Both the position numbers and the translations under genes were made by a program. Source: Lysobacter sp. (lineage in GTDB: Bacteria; Pseudomonadota; Gammaproteobacteria; Xanthomonadales; Xanthomonadaceae). Taken from it: a DNA stretch of 64,000 nt. The stretch's first letter is position 1. Every line of letters starts with the position of its first letter. Under the pieces are notes generated by a model, which searched no databases, was not told where the DNA came from, and saw nothing but the letters and a program-made list of their open reading frames with translations. The stretch is from contig JABFRN010000001.1 in the NCBI GenBank assembly GCA_013141175.1, forward strand, positions 2,613,234 through 2,677,233. Direction: 5' to 3'. Positions 9,051-17,402 of the stretch are shown in pieces.

Positions 9051-9611
9051 ATGATGTCCGCCCAGCCGACCCCGGCGCTGCCCAGTCTGTTCGAGATCGA
9101 GGATGCGGTCCGTGCGCAGGGATTGGGGGTCGGCGCGTCCGAATTGCACGGCGCCTTGTGCGGCTGGTTGGCTGGCGGCGGGGACGACTCGTCGCGCTGG
9201 TTGTCGCAGGTGCTGGCCGACGATGCCGTGACCGCCCCGATGGCCGGCAGTGCGCTGGATCGTCTGCGCGAGGCCAGCGTTGCCCAGATCGAGGACCGCG
9301 ATTTCGGTTTCGAGCTGCTGGTCCCGGCGCCCGAGGCGTCGCTCGTGGAGCGCAGCAGCGGCCTGTTCGACTGGTGCCGGGGATTTCTCGGCGGTTTCGG
9401 TCTGGCCGCCGGTGCCCATCCGCCGCTTACCGAGGAAAGCACCGAAGCGCTCGCGGACATCGCCAAGCTGGCCGCAGCCACGCCCCAGGACGAGGGCGAC
9501 GAAGAGGACGAGGCCGCGCTGATCGAGATCGAGGAGTTCGTCCGCGTCGCGGCCCTGCTGCTCCACGGCGACTGCGCCATGGGCGTGCGCCACCGGCGAC
9601 AACTGCACTGA
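9051..9611 (+). CDS. ygfB: YgfB family protein (UPF0149)
   Basis: The 186-residue product is a YecA/YgfB (UPF0149) protein of normal length, all-helical and strongly acidic. Family features include the N-terminal ASELHGALCGWLAGG motif near residues 30-44, the FDWCRGFLGGFGLA segment near 105-118 and an acidic tail (DEGDEEDEAALIEIEEFVRVAALLLHG). Its molecular role is poorly known; in Pseudomonas YgfB influences gene expression and antibiotic tolerance. It lies 4 bases upstream of pepP, the conserved ygfB-pepP pair, and diverges from the zapA operon as in E. coli. The usual downstream ubiH is missing here. Confidence 0.9.
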   Translation: MMSAQPTPALPSLFEIEDAVRAQGLGVGASELHGALCGWLAGGGDDSSRWLSQVLADDAVTAPMAGSALDRLREASVAQIEDRDFGFELLVPAPEASLVERSSGLFDWCRGFLGGFGLAAGAHPPLTEESTEALADIAKLAAATPQDEGDEEDEAALIEIEEFVRVAALLLHGDCAMGVRHRRQLH

Positions 9612-9615
9612 CCGC

Positions 9616-10965
9616 ATGACGCCCAAAGCCACTTCACCCGGCATGACGTCGACGGGAATTTCCGCGCAGGGCTATGCCCGCCGCCGCCGCCAACTGATGC
9701 GGATGGCCGGCGACGACGCCATCGTGGTGATTCCCTCGGCACCGGAGCGCATCCGCAGCCGCGACACCCATTATCCGTATCGTCAGGACTCCGATCTCTG
9801 GTATCTCACCGGTTTTCCCGAGCCCGAAGCCGTGCTGGTGCTGATTCCCGGCCGCAAGCACGGCGAGGCGCTGCTGTTCTGTCGCGAACGCGACCCCGAA
9901 CGCGAAGGCTGGGACGGACCGCGCTCCGGCCCGGAAGGTGCGGTCGACGCCTTCGGCATGGACGACGCGTACCCGATCGACGATCTCGACGAGATCCTGC
10001 CCGGCCTGCTCGAAGGCCGCACCCGCGTCTACTACCACTTCGGTCGCGACACCGATTTCGATCTCAAGCTGATCGGTTGGCTCAACCGCGTGCGCGCGCA
10101 GATGCGGATGGGGGCGCAGCCGCCGCATGAATTCCTCGAACTGGGCCATCTGCTCGACGAGATGCGGCTGTTCAAGGAGCGCGACGAACTGAAGCTGATG
10201 CAGCGCGCCGCCGATATCAGCATCGAAGCGCACCGCGCGGCGATGCGCGCGGCCAGGCCGGGCATCCACGAATACGAACTGCAGGCGGAAATCGAATGCG
10301 TCTTCCGCCGTCACGGCGCCGAGCCGGCCTACGCCAGCATCGTCGGCGCCGGCGACAACGGTTGCGTGCTGCATTACCGCGCCAACAATGCGCAGGCGAA
10401 GGACGGCGCGCTGGTGCTGATCGATGCCGGTGCGGAGTATCGCGGTTACGCGGCGGACATTTCCCGCACGTTTCCGGTCAACGGCCGTTTCGGCAAGGAA
10501 CAGCGCGCGCTGCACGATCTGGTCGGCGCGGCGCAGCGCGCGGCCTTGGCGCAGGCGCGACCGGGCGTGCCCTACGACGCCGGGCACCACGCGGCGGTCG
10601 AAACCCTGACCGAAGGCCTGCTCAAGCTGGGCCTGCTCAAGGGCACGCTGGAAAAGAACATCGCCGACGAGCACTACAAGCGTTTCTACCGGCACAAGAC
10701 CGGGCACTGGCTGGGCCTCGATGTCCACGACGTCGGCGAGTACCGCTTCGACGGCGACTCGCGGCTGCTCGAACCGGGCATGGTCTTCACCATCGAGCCC
10801 GGTCTGTACATCGGCAGCGACGACAAGAGCGTGCACGAGAAGTGGCGCGGCATCGGCATCCGCACCGAGGACGACATCCTCGTCACCAAGGATGGCCACA
10901 AGGTGCTGACCGACAAGCTCGCGCGCAGCGCCGACGAGATCGAGGATTTCATGGCGGGCGGGTGA
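9616..10965 (+). CDS. pepP: Xaa-Pro aminopeptidase P
   Basis: PepP removes N-terminal residues that precede proline. The 449-residue product has the aminopeptidase P N-domain (about 15-140) followed by a pita-bread metallopeptidase domain. All five dinuclear metal ligands can be placed: Asp270 (LIDAG), Asp281 (AADIS), His364 (TGHWLG), Glu394 (TIEPGLY) and Glu418 (IRTEDD). A start at the in-frame ATG nine codons later (9643) is equally possible. It forms a tight pair with ygfB. Downstream is a repeat-rich spacer rather than the ubiquinone gene ubiH found in many relatives. Confidence 0.95.
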   Translation: MTPKATSPGMTSTGISAQGYARRRRQLMRMAGDDAIVVIPSAPERIRSRDTHYPYRQDSDLWYLTGFPEPEAVLVLIPGRKHGEALLFCRERDPEREGWDGPRSGPEGAVDAFGMDDAYPIDDLDEILPGLLEGRTRVYYHFGRDTDFDLKLIGWLNRVRAQMRMGAQPPHEFLELGHLLDEMRLFKERDELKLMQRAADISIEAHRAAMRAARPGIHEYELQAEIECVFRRHGAEPAYASIVGAGDNGCVLHYRANNAQAKDGALVLIDAGAEYRGYAADISRTFPVNGRFGKEQRALHDLVGAAQRAALAQARPGVPYDAGHHAAVETLTEGLLKLGLLKGTLEKNIADEHYKRFYRHKTGHWLGLDVHDVGEYRFDGDSRLLEPGMVFTIEPGLYIGSDDKSVHEKWRGIGIRTEDDILVTKDGHKVLTDKLARSADEIEDFMAGG

Positions 10966-10984
10966 TCAGGGCGCGAAGCATCGC

Positions 10985-11335
10985 TCTTCGTAGGAGCGAC
11001 TTCAGTCGCGAAGCCCGCGATCTCCGGCCGGCAGAGAAAAAACGCTTCGCCGGAATACGATGCCATCGTGCAGAATCGCCGAAGCGTCATTGTGGAGCCG
11101 GTGCGTCGGATTACTGGCTTCCTTTGTTGCTCGGATTTGTGGGCTTCGCGACTGAAGTCGCTCCTACAGGGGGCTGCGCCATACGATTTTCGCAGGACGA
11201 TTTTCGTAGGAGCGACTTCAGTCGCGAAGACCGTAACCTTCGACTGCCGGAAAACGCATCACCGGAATGCGATGCCATCGTGTTTTGATGATGTCTGGGT
11301 TTGTGGGCTTCGCGACTGAAGTCGCTCCTGCAGGG
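10985..11335. repeat. REP-type repeat cluster, four copies in two inverted pairs
   Basis: The core GTAGGAGCGACTTCAGTCGCGA occurs four times: direct at 10990-11013 and 11206-11229, and inverted at 11142-11168 and 11306-11332. Each core is itself palindromic (GCGACTTCAGTCGC), and direct plus inverted copies form two REPIN-like pairs. The sequence between the arms is also duplicated (CCGGAATRCGATGCCATCGTG occurs in both pairs), so the whole unit of about 180-220 bp was copied. It fills the space between the convergent pepP and NUDIX genes, where it may also act as a terminator or mRNA stabiliser. No gene is present. Confidence 0.85.
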
Positions 11336-11339
11336 AAGC

Positions 11340-11885
11340 CTATCCCGCCAGCGTCCCATCCGGATTGTGCTCGATCATCCACAGCCCGCCCCAGAGCTTG
11401 AGGTCGAGCTCGTAGCCTTCGCGCTGTTTCAGCATCAACCACGCGGGCGCCTGCGCGCGCGGCACCGTATGCACGATGATGTCTTCGTTGTCCACGCCGC
11501 CGCCGTCGCCGACTTTCACCAGATCGCGGGCGCGCACGAAGGCGATGCGCTCGTTGCTCATGCCCGACGACGTGGGGCCGATCAGCAGCACTTCGACCTT
11601 GTTCGCCTGCCAGCCGGTTTCTTCGATCAGTTCGCGGCGCGCGGCGCTCTCCAGCGTGTCTTGATCGTGATCGTCGCCGACCAGGCCGGCGGGCATTTCG
11701 ATGGTGCGCGCGCCCAGCGGAACCCGGTATTGCTCGACGAACAGCACCTCGTCCCGCGGCGTCACCGCGACGATGATCACCGCCATGCCGTTGGCGTGGT
11801 GGGTGCGTTCGCAGGATTCCCAGCGGCCGATGCGCACCAGGCGCAGCCACTGGCCTTCGTAAAGCACTTCGCGGGGTTCGGTCAT
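11340..11885 (-). CDS. NUDIX hydrolase (ADP-ribose pyrophosphatase-like)
   Basis: This 181-residue protein resembles the NudF/ADP-ribose pyrophosphatase group, which cleaves nucleoside-diphosphate sugars to two monophosphates. The Nudix box lies near residues 72-94, ending in RRELIEETGW; the catalytic REUXEEXGU core is intact, while the upstream Glu of the consensus is Asp here. VPLGARTIEMPAG just before the box is typical of ADPRases. The chosen ATG has GAGG five bases upstream; an in-frame ATG at 11918 overlaps the stop of the upstream exonuclease gene (ATGA) and would add 11 residues. It is last of a three-gene operon. Confidence 0.85.
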   Translation of the reverse strand: MTEPREVLYEGQWLRLVRIGRWESCERTHHANGMAVIIVAVTPRDEVLFVEQYRVPLGARTIEMPAGLVGDDHDQDTLESAARRELIEETGWQANKVEVLLIGPTSSGMSNERIAFVRARDLVKVGDGGGVDNEDIIVHTVPRAQAPAWLMLKQREGYELDLKLWGGLWMIEHNPDGTLAG

Positions 11886-11914
11886 GCGGGCCTCGTTGGA
11901 GATGGATTCGGTGT

Positions 11915-12916
11915 TCATGCCTGCGGCGCGTGGTCGGCGAAATCCAGGCCGCCGGCGGCGTAGATGCGTTTGCGCGTCATCGGGCCGAAGCGCAGCGTCT
12001 CGCAGATCGCGCCCAGCGCTGCGGGATCGGCGCTGGTGCGGTGGAAGCGCGGCGCGGCGTCGCCGACCGGCGCATCGCAGGCGATGGTGGTCAGCTGGCG
12101 GAACAGCAGGGCATTGCCGCGATGTTCGCGCAGTTTCACGGCCGCTTGCGCGGCGCCGCGGAAACGCAGGAACGGCACTTCCTCGACCCGCGTCAGCAGG
12201 CTGTCGAGATCGCCGAAATGCGCGAGCAGCACCGCAGCGGTCTTGGCGCCGATCCCGGGCACGCCCGGGATGTTGTCGACCGCGTCGCCGCTGAGCGCGA
12301 GGTAATCGGCGATCTGGTGCGCTTCCACGCCATGGCGCGCACGCACGCCGTGCGCACCCCAGCGCTGGTTGCGTGCGTAATCCCACTGTTCGTCGCCGAG
12401 ATGCAGCAACTGCGAAAGATCCTTGTCGGCCGACAGGATGATGCCGCGATGCCCCGCCGCGCGCGCATGCAGCAACGCGCTGCCGATCAGGTCGTCTGCT
12501 TCGTATTCGCCGTGACCGAGCACGTTCAATCCCAGCGCGGCGCAGAGCGTCTTGCAGTGCACGAACTGGCGCTTCAATGCGTCCGGCGCGGGGTCGCGAT
12601 TGGCCTTGTAAGCGGGATACAGCGCGTTGCGGAAACACGAATCCAGGGCTTCGTCGAATGCGACCGCGATGTGCTTCGGGCGTTCGCGTTCCAGCACATC
12701 CAGCAGGAAGCGCGCGAAGCCCTGCACCGCGTTGGTGGGCCAGCCATCGCTGTCGGTGAACTCGTCGGGCATCGTGTGCCACGCGCGGAACACGTAGATG
12801 CTGGCGTCGATCAGATAGACCGGCGGCGGCTCCGCGCGCGGATCGCGGCCGTGATTGTCCGGGCCGCGACCGTCGAGGTCGCGATCGAGGATGTCGTCGT
12901 CTTCGCCGCCGATCAT
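11915..12916 (-). CDS. Stand-alone 5'-3' exonuclease (PolI N-domain / Xni-like)
   Basis: The 333-residue protein matches the 5'-3' exonuclease domain of DNA polymerase I without the polymerase part. Visible features: YLIDASIYVFRAWH near residues 34-47 (first metal Asp), AVAFDEALDSCFRNALYPAYKANR near 83-106, EADDLIGSAL near 138, SADKDLSQLL near 161 and the helix-hairpin-helix GVPGIGAKTAAVLLAHFG near 215-232. It likely acts on flapped or structured DNA. An N-terminal acidic tail of about 30 residues is not part of the domain. Its ATG overlaps the stop of the nitroreductase gene (ATGA at 12913-12916), so the two are coupled. Confidence 0.9.
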   Translation of the reverse strand: MIGGEDDDILDRDLDGRGPDNHGRDPRAEPPPVYLIDASIYVFRAWHTMPDEFTDSDGWPTNAVQGFARFLLDVLERERPKHIAVAFDEALDSCFRNALYPAYKANRDPAPDALKRQFVHCKTLCAALGLNVLGHGEYEADDLIGSALLHARAAGHRGIILSADKDLSQLLHLGDEQWDYARNQRWGAHGVRARHGVEAHQIADYLALSGDAVDNIPGVPGIGAKTAAVLLAHFGDLDSLLTRVEEVPFLRFRGAAQAAVKLREHRGNALLFRQLTTIACDAPVGDAAPRFHRTSADPAALGAICETLRFGPMTRKRIYAAGGLDFADHAPQA

Positions 12917-13506
12917 TCCGGAATCCAGTCGGTCAGCAGCGCGGCGGCGTCCGGGCGTTCGCGTTCCGGGATATCGGCCTGCGCGGTACCGATGTGGATG
13001 AAGCCGGCCACGACTTCATCGTCGCCGATGCCCAGCAGCGCGCGGATCCCGGGATCGTAGGCGACCCAGCCGGTCAGCCACTGCGCACCGAAACCCAGCG
13101 CCTGCGCGGCCTGCAGCAGGGCGAAGCAGACGCAGCCGGTGGTCAACAGCCGCTCCTGCTCGGGAATCTTCTCGTCCGGGCCGAGTCGGGCGATCACGGT
13201 GACGATGGTCGGGGCGAACGAGAACCGCAGCCGGTCTTTTTCGACCGCGCTGTCGGATGCATCGGGATCGCGTGCGCGGCTGCGTGCGGCGATGCGTTCG
13301 CCAAGACTGAGACGGGCATCGCCTTCGACGCGCAGAAACCGGAACGGTGTCCGCTTTCCATGATCGGGAACGCGCGATGCGCTGCGCAGCATGCGCAACA
13401 GTGTGGCGTGATCGGGCCCGGGCGCGGCCAATTGCCGGCTCGGCACCGAGCGCCGATCATCGAGCAATTGCAATGTTTGGCTTGGATGATTTGCGAGTGG
13501 AGTCAC
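12913..13506 (-). CDS. Nitroreductase family protein (YdjA-like)
   Basis: This 197-residue flavin-type oxidoreductase resembles E. coli YdjA, a small NAD(P)H nitroreductase. The N-terminal DDRRSVPSRQLAAPGP segment, the APDHG-like VPDHGKRTPFRF motif near residue 45 and the LQAAQALGFGAQWLTGW segment near 140 are family markers for FMN binding. The start is taken as GTG at 13506 because homologues begin about 10 residues before the LLDDRRS motif. The natural substrate cannot be told from sequence. It heads the nitroreductase-exonuclease-NUDIX run and is divergent from the DUF1631 gene, with 77 bases between. Confidence 0.85.
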   Translation of the reverse strand: MTPLANHPSQTLQLLDDRRSVPSRQLAAPGPDHATLLRMLRSASRVPDHGKRTPFRFLRVEGDARLSLGERIAARSRARDPDASDSAVEKDRLRFSFAPTIVTVIARLGPDEKIPEQERLLTTGCVCFALLQAAQALGFGAQWLTGWVAYDPGIRALLGIGDDEVVAGFIHIGTAQADIPERERPDAAALLTDWIPE

Positions 13507-13583
13507 AGACGTCCCGCTGGCAGTTGAAGGATGGTAACGTCTGGCAGACCAGCCGCTTCCCATTCTCCCCCGAAAAGACTCAG

Positions 13584-15938
13584 ATGGACGACAACAGCCG
13601 GTTCTTCCCTGGCCACTCGCCATTGGCGCGCCAGTCCGCAGACAAGACTTTCGAGTCGATCCGCCGCGACGCAGTGACCGCGCTCTCGGGCGTGCTTGCG
13701 GGCTTCTGGGGCGATATCGAAGAGCAGGTGCGGCTCGCGGCCATCGCCAGCCACGAGAACAGCGCGATCTACGACGACCGGATCGCGATCCGGCTGCTGA
13801 ACCAGCGCGCGCTGGAACTGGCGAACCGCTATCGCGAATCGCTGGAGACCGCGTTCGACCAGTGGCGCAATCCGCGCCCGCGTGCGGTCATCGACAACAA
13901 GGGCCTGAGCCTGATGTCCGAGGCCCAGCTCGAAGTGCATCTGTCCGGCCAGCAGATCGTCGAACTGCTCGAACATCAGCTGATGCACCCGCTGCACCTG
14001 ATGCACCAGCGGCTCGATTCGCTCGCCACCGCGCTCGGCCTGCCGCGGCAGGCGCCGGAAACCAACCCGCTGCGCCCGGACGTGCCGGTCACCGCGCTGG
14101 TCAAACTGTTCAACGAAGACGATCTCACCCCCGAACTGCGCCGGCTGATCTTCCTGCAGCTGGAGAAGCGCCTGTCGAAGGTGCTGGACGAGCTGTACAC
14201 CAAGATCAATACCGTGCTGGAGCAGGGGTTTGCGCCGCGCGACATGCCGATGGCGCCGTCCGCGCCGTCCATGGCGCCATCGGCGGCAGGCTGGACCCCG
14301 GACGGCGGTCTGGTCGAGGGCCGCAGCGCGCAGCAGGGCGGCTTCCAGCAAGGCGGCTTCCAGCAGGGCAACCACCCGCAGGGCGGTCAGGCCGGTTACG
14401 GCCATGCACCGAATGTGCCCTGGGACTTCGGTGCCCAGGCGATGGGCGGCGGTCAGCCTGCGGCCGGTGGCTTGCTTGCGGGCGGCGGTGGCCGGCCGCT
14501 GCGTTATCGCGAGGACGTCCATCAGCAGCTGCGCGCATGGCGGCAGACCGTGCTGCGTCCCGGTTCGATGGCGCCTTCAGCGGCATCCGTGGCCGGTGTG
14601 CGCGTGCTCGCGCCACAGGAACTGCTCGGCATCGCCGCCATGCTGCAGGGCGACGATCCGGCGCCTTATGTCCGCGCGCTGGCCGGCGACGATGCCCGCC
14701 CGCTGTCGGCGGTGATCCGCGACCAGATCGTCAGCGGTTCGCGCCAGCTCGGCTACGACCCCACCCAGACCCGCTTAAGCGAGCTGGACGAGGACGCGAT
14801 CGATCTCGTCGGCATCCTGCTGCAGACCCTCTCCCGCAGCCATGCGACGCTGCAGCGCTCCCGCGCGCTGTACGGCCGTCTGGTGGCGCCGTACCTCAAG
14901 CTGGCGCTGAGCGACGACAGCCTGTTCGATCAGCGCGCCCATCCCGGCCGCAAGCTGCTCGAAGCATTGAGCGAAGCCTGCGATGGCAACACCGGCGACT
15001 CGCCGCAGGACCAGCAGACCCTGACCCACGCCGAACTTGCGGTGGAGCGCGTGGTCGAGGAATACCGCGACGACAAGGCGATTTTCGAGCTGGCCGCCAG
15101 CGAGCTGCGCGATCATCTCGATCAGCAGAAGCGGATGCGCGAAGTCGCCGAACAGCGCGCCGCCGATGCGGTCAGTGGCCGCGAGCGCCTGCAGCACGCG
15201 CGCCGTGCGGTCGACGAACTGCTGGGCTCGCGCCTCGGCCAGCGTCCCTTGACCGAAGGCATCGCCGAATTCCTGACCGGCCACTGGCGCCATCATCTGG
15301 TCCAGACCTGGCTGCGCGAAGGCCCGAGTTCGGCCCAGTACCTGTCTGCGGTGTCGGTCGGCGAGAGCCTGATCCAGATCGACGCCGACGCCGCGCGTGC
15401 CGAAGGCGCAAGGGTTGCCGACAAGATCCTCGAACTGCAGGGGCCGCTCGGCCGCTGCTATGCCAGCTGTGGCCTCGATGCGGTCGCCGCCCGCGATTCG
15501 CTGGCGAAGATCGTGACCGCGCTGGCCTTTCCGGACCAGCCTCGCGCACTGCATCCGGTGCCGACGGAAGACTCCGCTGTCGAAGTCAGCGATGCGGCGA
15601 ACTGGGGCGGATTGCGGGTGGTCGGCGGTACCGACAGCATCGATTACGACCTGTCGATCGCGGCGCGGATGCGCCGCCTGCGGGTCGGACAGAACCTGAG
15701 GCTCATCGAGGACGATGGTCGCGAAAGCGCCGCGCGCATCGCCTGGGTCAGCCCACTCACCTCGCGGTTCCTGATCGTCAACCGTCGCGGCATGCGCAAG
15801 CTGGTGGTCTCGCCGGAAGAGCTCGCCGCGCTGGTCGCCAAGGGACGTGTGAGCCTGCGCTCGTCCGAGGCCCCCTTCGACGAGGCCTTGCGCGACATGT
15901 GGCAACAGCTGAGCCAGACCCGCGCCGCCGTCGGCTGA
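13584..15938 (+). CDS. DUF1631 family protein
   Basis: The 784-residue protein is a DUF1631 member (sometimes mislabelled thymidine phosphorylase). The N-terminal 200 residues are helical. Residues about 215-300 are a low-complexity linker with repeated QQGGFQQGG and MAPSA units, and a second helical region follows. The last 130 residues include a PilZ-like beta segment (RLRVGQNLRLIEDDGRESAARIAWVS near 690), which suggests, but does not prove, c-di-GMP sensing; the classic RxxxR is not clear. Its ATG at 13584 follows CTCAG; an in-frame ATG about 37 codons upstream looks non-coding. It is monocistronic and followed by a strong terminator. Confidence 0.85.
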   Translation: MDDNSRFFPGHSPLARQSADKTFESIRRDAVTALSGVLAGFWGDIEEQVRLAAIASHENSAIYDDRIAIRLLNQRALELANRYRESLETAFDQWRNPRPRAVIDNKGLSLMSEAQLEVHLSGQQIVELLEHQLMHPLHLMHQRLDSLATALGLPRQAPETNPLRPDVPVTALVKLFNEDDLTPELRRLIFLQLEKRLSKVLDELYTKINTVLEQGFAPRDMPMAPSAPSMAPSAAGWTPDGGLVEGRSAQQGGFQQGGFQQGNHPQGGQAGYGHAPNVPWDFGAQAMGGGQPAAGGLLAGGGGRPLRYREDVHQQLRAWRQTVLRPGSMAPSAASVAGVRVLAPQELLGIAAMLQGDDPAPYVRALAGDDARPLSAVIRDQIVSGSRQLGYDPTQTRLSELDEDAIDLVGILLQTLSRSHATLQRSRALYGRLVAPYLKLALSDDSLFDQRAHPGRKLLEALSEACDGNTGDSPQDQQTLTHAELAVERVVEEYRDDKAIFELAASELRDHLDQQKRMREVAEQRAADAVSGRERLQHARRAVDELLGSRLGQRPLTEGIAEFLTGHWRHHLVQTWLREGPSSAQYLSAVSVGESLIQIDADAARAEGARVADKILELQGPLGRCYASCGLDAVAARDSLAKIVTALAFPDQPRALHPVPTEDSAVEVSDAANWGGLRVVGGTDSIDYDLSIAARMRRLRVGQNLRLIEDDGRESAARIAWVSPLTSRFLIVNRRGMRKLVVSPEELAALVAKGRVSLRSSEAPFDEALRDMWQQLSQTRAAVG

Positions 15939-15962
15939 GCGCCGGCCACGAGCGTTTCCTTG

Positions 15963-16000
15963 AAGGCCGTCGACGCGATCCGTCGGCGGCCTTTGTTTTT
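15963..16000 (+). terminator. Factor-independent terminator
   Basis: AAGGCCGTCGACG / CGTCGGCGGCCTT forms a GC-rich stem with a short loop, followed by TGTTTTT, 25 bases after the DUF1631 stop codon. Confidence 0.85.
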
Positions 16001-16078
16001 GCGGCGCCGGCCGGATCGTGAAGGCGGACGCACCTGCTACGATGCCGGCAACCGACGCGGATCGATGGGGAACAGGCA

Positions 16079-17233
16079 ATGGCGGCAGCAGGTGCGGACA
16101 CAGTGACGGAGACGGCTGCCGAAGCCGTCGTGGCGAAAGTGATCATCGGCGCGGTGCGTGAGACCGCCCATGGCGAACGGCGCGTGGCGCTGACGCCCGA
16201 AACCTGCAAGAAACTCGTGGCTGCGGGCGCCAGCGTACGCATCGAACGTGGCCTTGGCGACGGTGCGCACGCTCCCGACACGGCGTATGTCGATGCCGGC
16301 GCCGAAGTCGTCGATGGCGCCGATACCGTGCTGGCTTCCGCCGATATCGTCGTCTGCGTGCAGCCGCCGTCGGCGCAGGCGATCGCTGCGATGAAATCCG
16401 GTGCGGTGCTGGTCGGCATGCTGCAGCCGCAGGGCGACGCCGCACGCGGTGAGGCCATCGCCTCGCGCGGGATCGTCGCGTTTCCGCTGGAACGCCTGCC
16501 GCGCACCACCCGTGCGCAGGCCATGGATATCCTCAGCTCGCAGGCCGGCATGGCCGGTTACAAGGCGATGCTGATCGCCGCGCAGCTCGCGCCGCGTTTT
16601 TTCCCGATGCTCACCACTGCCGCGGGCACCATCCGGCCGTCGAAAGTCCTGGTGATCGGCGCCGGCGTGGCCGGGCTGCAGGCGATCGCCACCGCCAAGC
16701 GCCTCGGCGCCCAGGTCGAAGGTTTCGACGTGCGCCCGGAAACCCGCGAACAGATCGAATCGCTCGGCGGCAAATTCCTCGATCTCGGCGTCAGCGCCGC
16801 AGGCGAGGGCGGTTATGCCCGCCAGCTCACCGACGAAGAGCGTGCCCTGCAGCAGCAGCGCCTCGCCGATCATCTGAAGAACATCGACGTGATCGTCGCC
16901 ACCGCCGCCGTGCCCGGCCGCCCTGCGCCGAAGATCGTCAGCGCGGCGATGGTGGCCGGCATGAAACCCGGCAGCGTGATCGTCGATCTGGCCGCCGAAA
17001 CCGGCGGCAACTGCGAACTCACCCGGCCCGGCGACAACGTCGTCCATGGCGGAGTGACGGTGTCCGGCCCGCTCAACCTCGCCAGCAGCGGCGCGATGCA
17101 CGCCAGCGACATGTTCGCGCGCAATGTCTTCAACTTCGTCTCGCTGCTGCTGAAGAAGGACGGCTCGCTGCATTTCGACTGGAACGACGAACTGCTGGCG
17201 AAGACGGTCTGGCCGGAACGCGCCGCAGGTTGA
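16079..17233 (+). CDS. pntA: NAD(P) transhydrogenase subunit alpha, part 1
   Basis: This is the soluble NAD(H)-binding domain I of proton-translocating transhydrogenase, which couples the proton gradient to hydride transfer from NADH to NADP+. The 384-residue product has the AlaDH/PNT N-domain (VRETAHGERRVALTPET near 25), the RTTRAQAMDILSSQ segment and the NAD-binding VLVIGAGVAGLQAIATAKRLGA near 197-218. It ends before the membrane helices, so it is the split-alpha form that requires pntA2 and pntB. Neither partner lies downstream; the next gene is an unrelated, strongly ribosome-bound ORF. The partners are either elsewhere or lost. Confidence 0.93.
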   Translation: MAAAGADTVTETAAEAVVAKVIIGAVRETAHGERRVALTPETCKKLVAAGASVRIERGLGDGAHAPDTAYVDAGAEVVDGADTVLASADIVVCVQPPSAQAIAAMKSGAVLVGMLQPQGDAARGEAIASRGIVAFPLERLPRTTRAQAMDILSSQAGMAGYKAMLIAAQLAPRFFPMLTTAAGTIRPSKVLVIGAGVAGLQAIATAKRLGAQVEGFDVRPETREQIESLGGKFLDLGVSAAGEGGYARQLTDEERALQQQRLADHLKNIDVIVATAAVPGRPAPKIVSAAMVAGMKPGSVIVDLAAETGGNCELTRPGDNVVHGGVTVSGPLNLASSGAMHASDMFARNVFNFVSLLLKKDGSLHFDWNDELLAKTVWPERAAG

Positions 17234-17402
17234 CGGTCGAGGCGGTTCCGTCGTGCGGGGACCGCCGCCGGGTGTTCGGCGTTATGCTTGTGGCCTGACG
17301 AAGGGGCGTCGGCATCTCCGCTCGAAGGTATCGAAATGAGCGGAATTTCTTCTTCGCAGGGTGCCCATCGAGCGACCTGCCCAGCAACCGAGGAGGTGCG
17401 CC

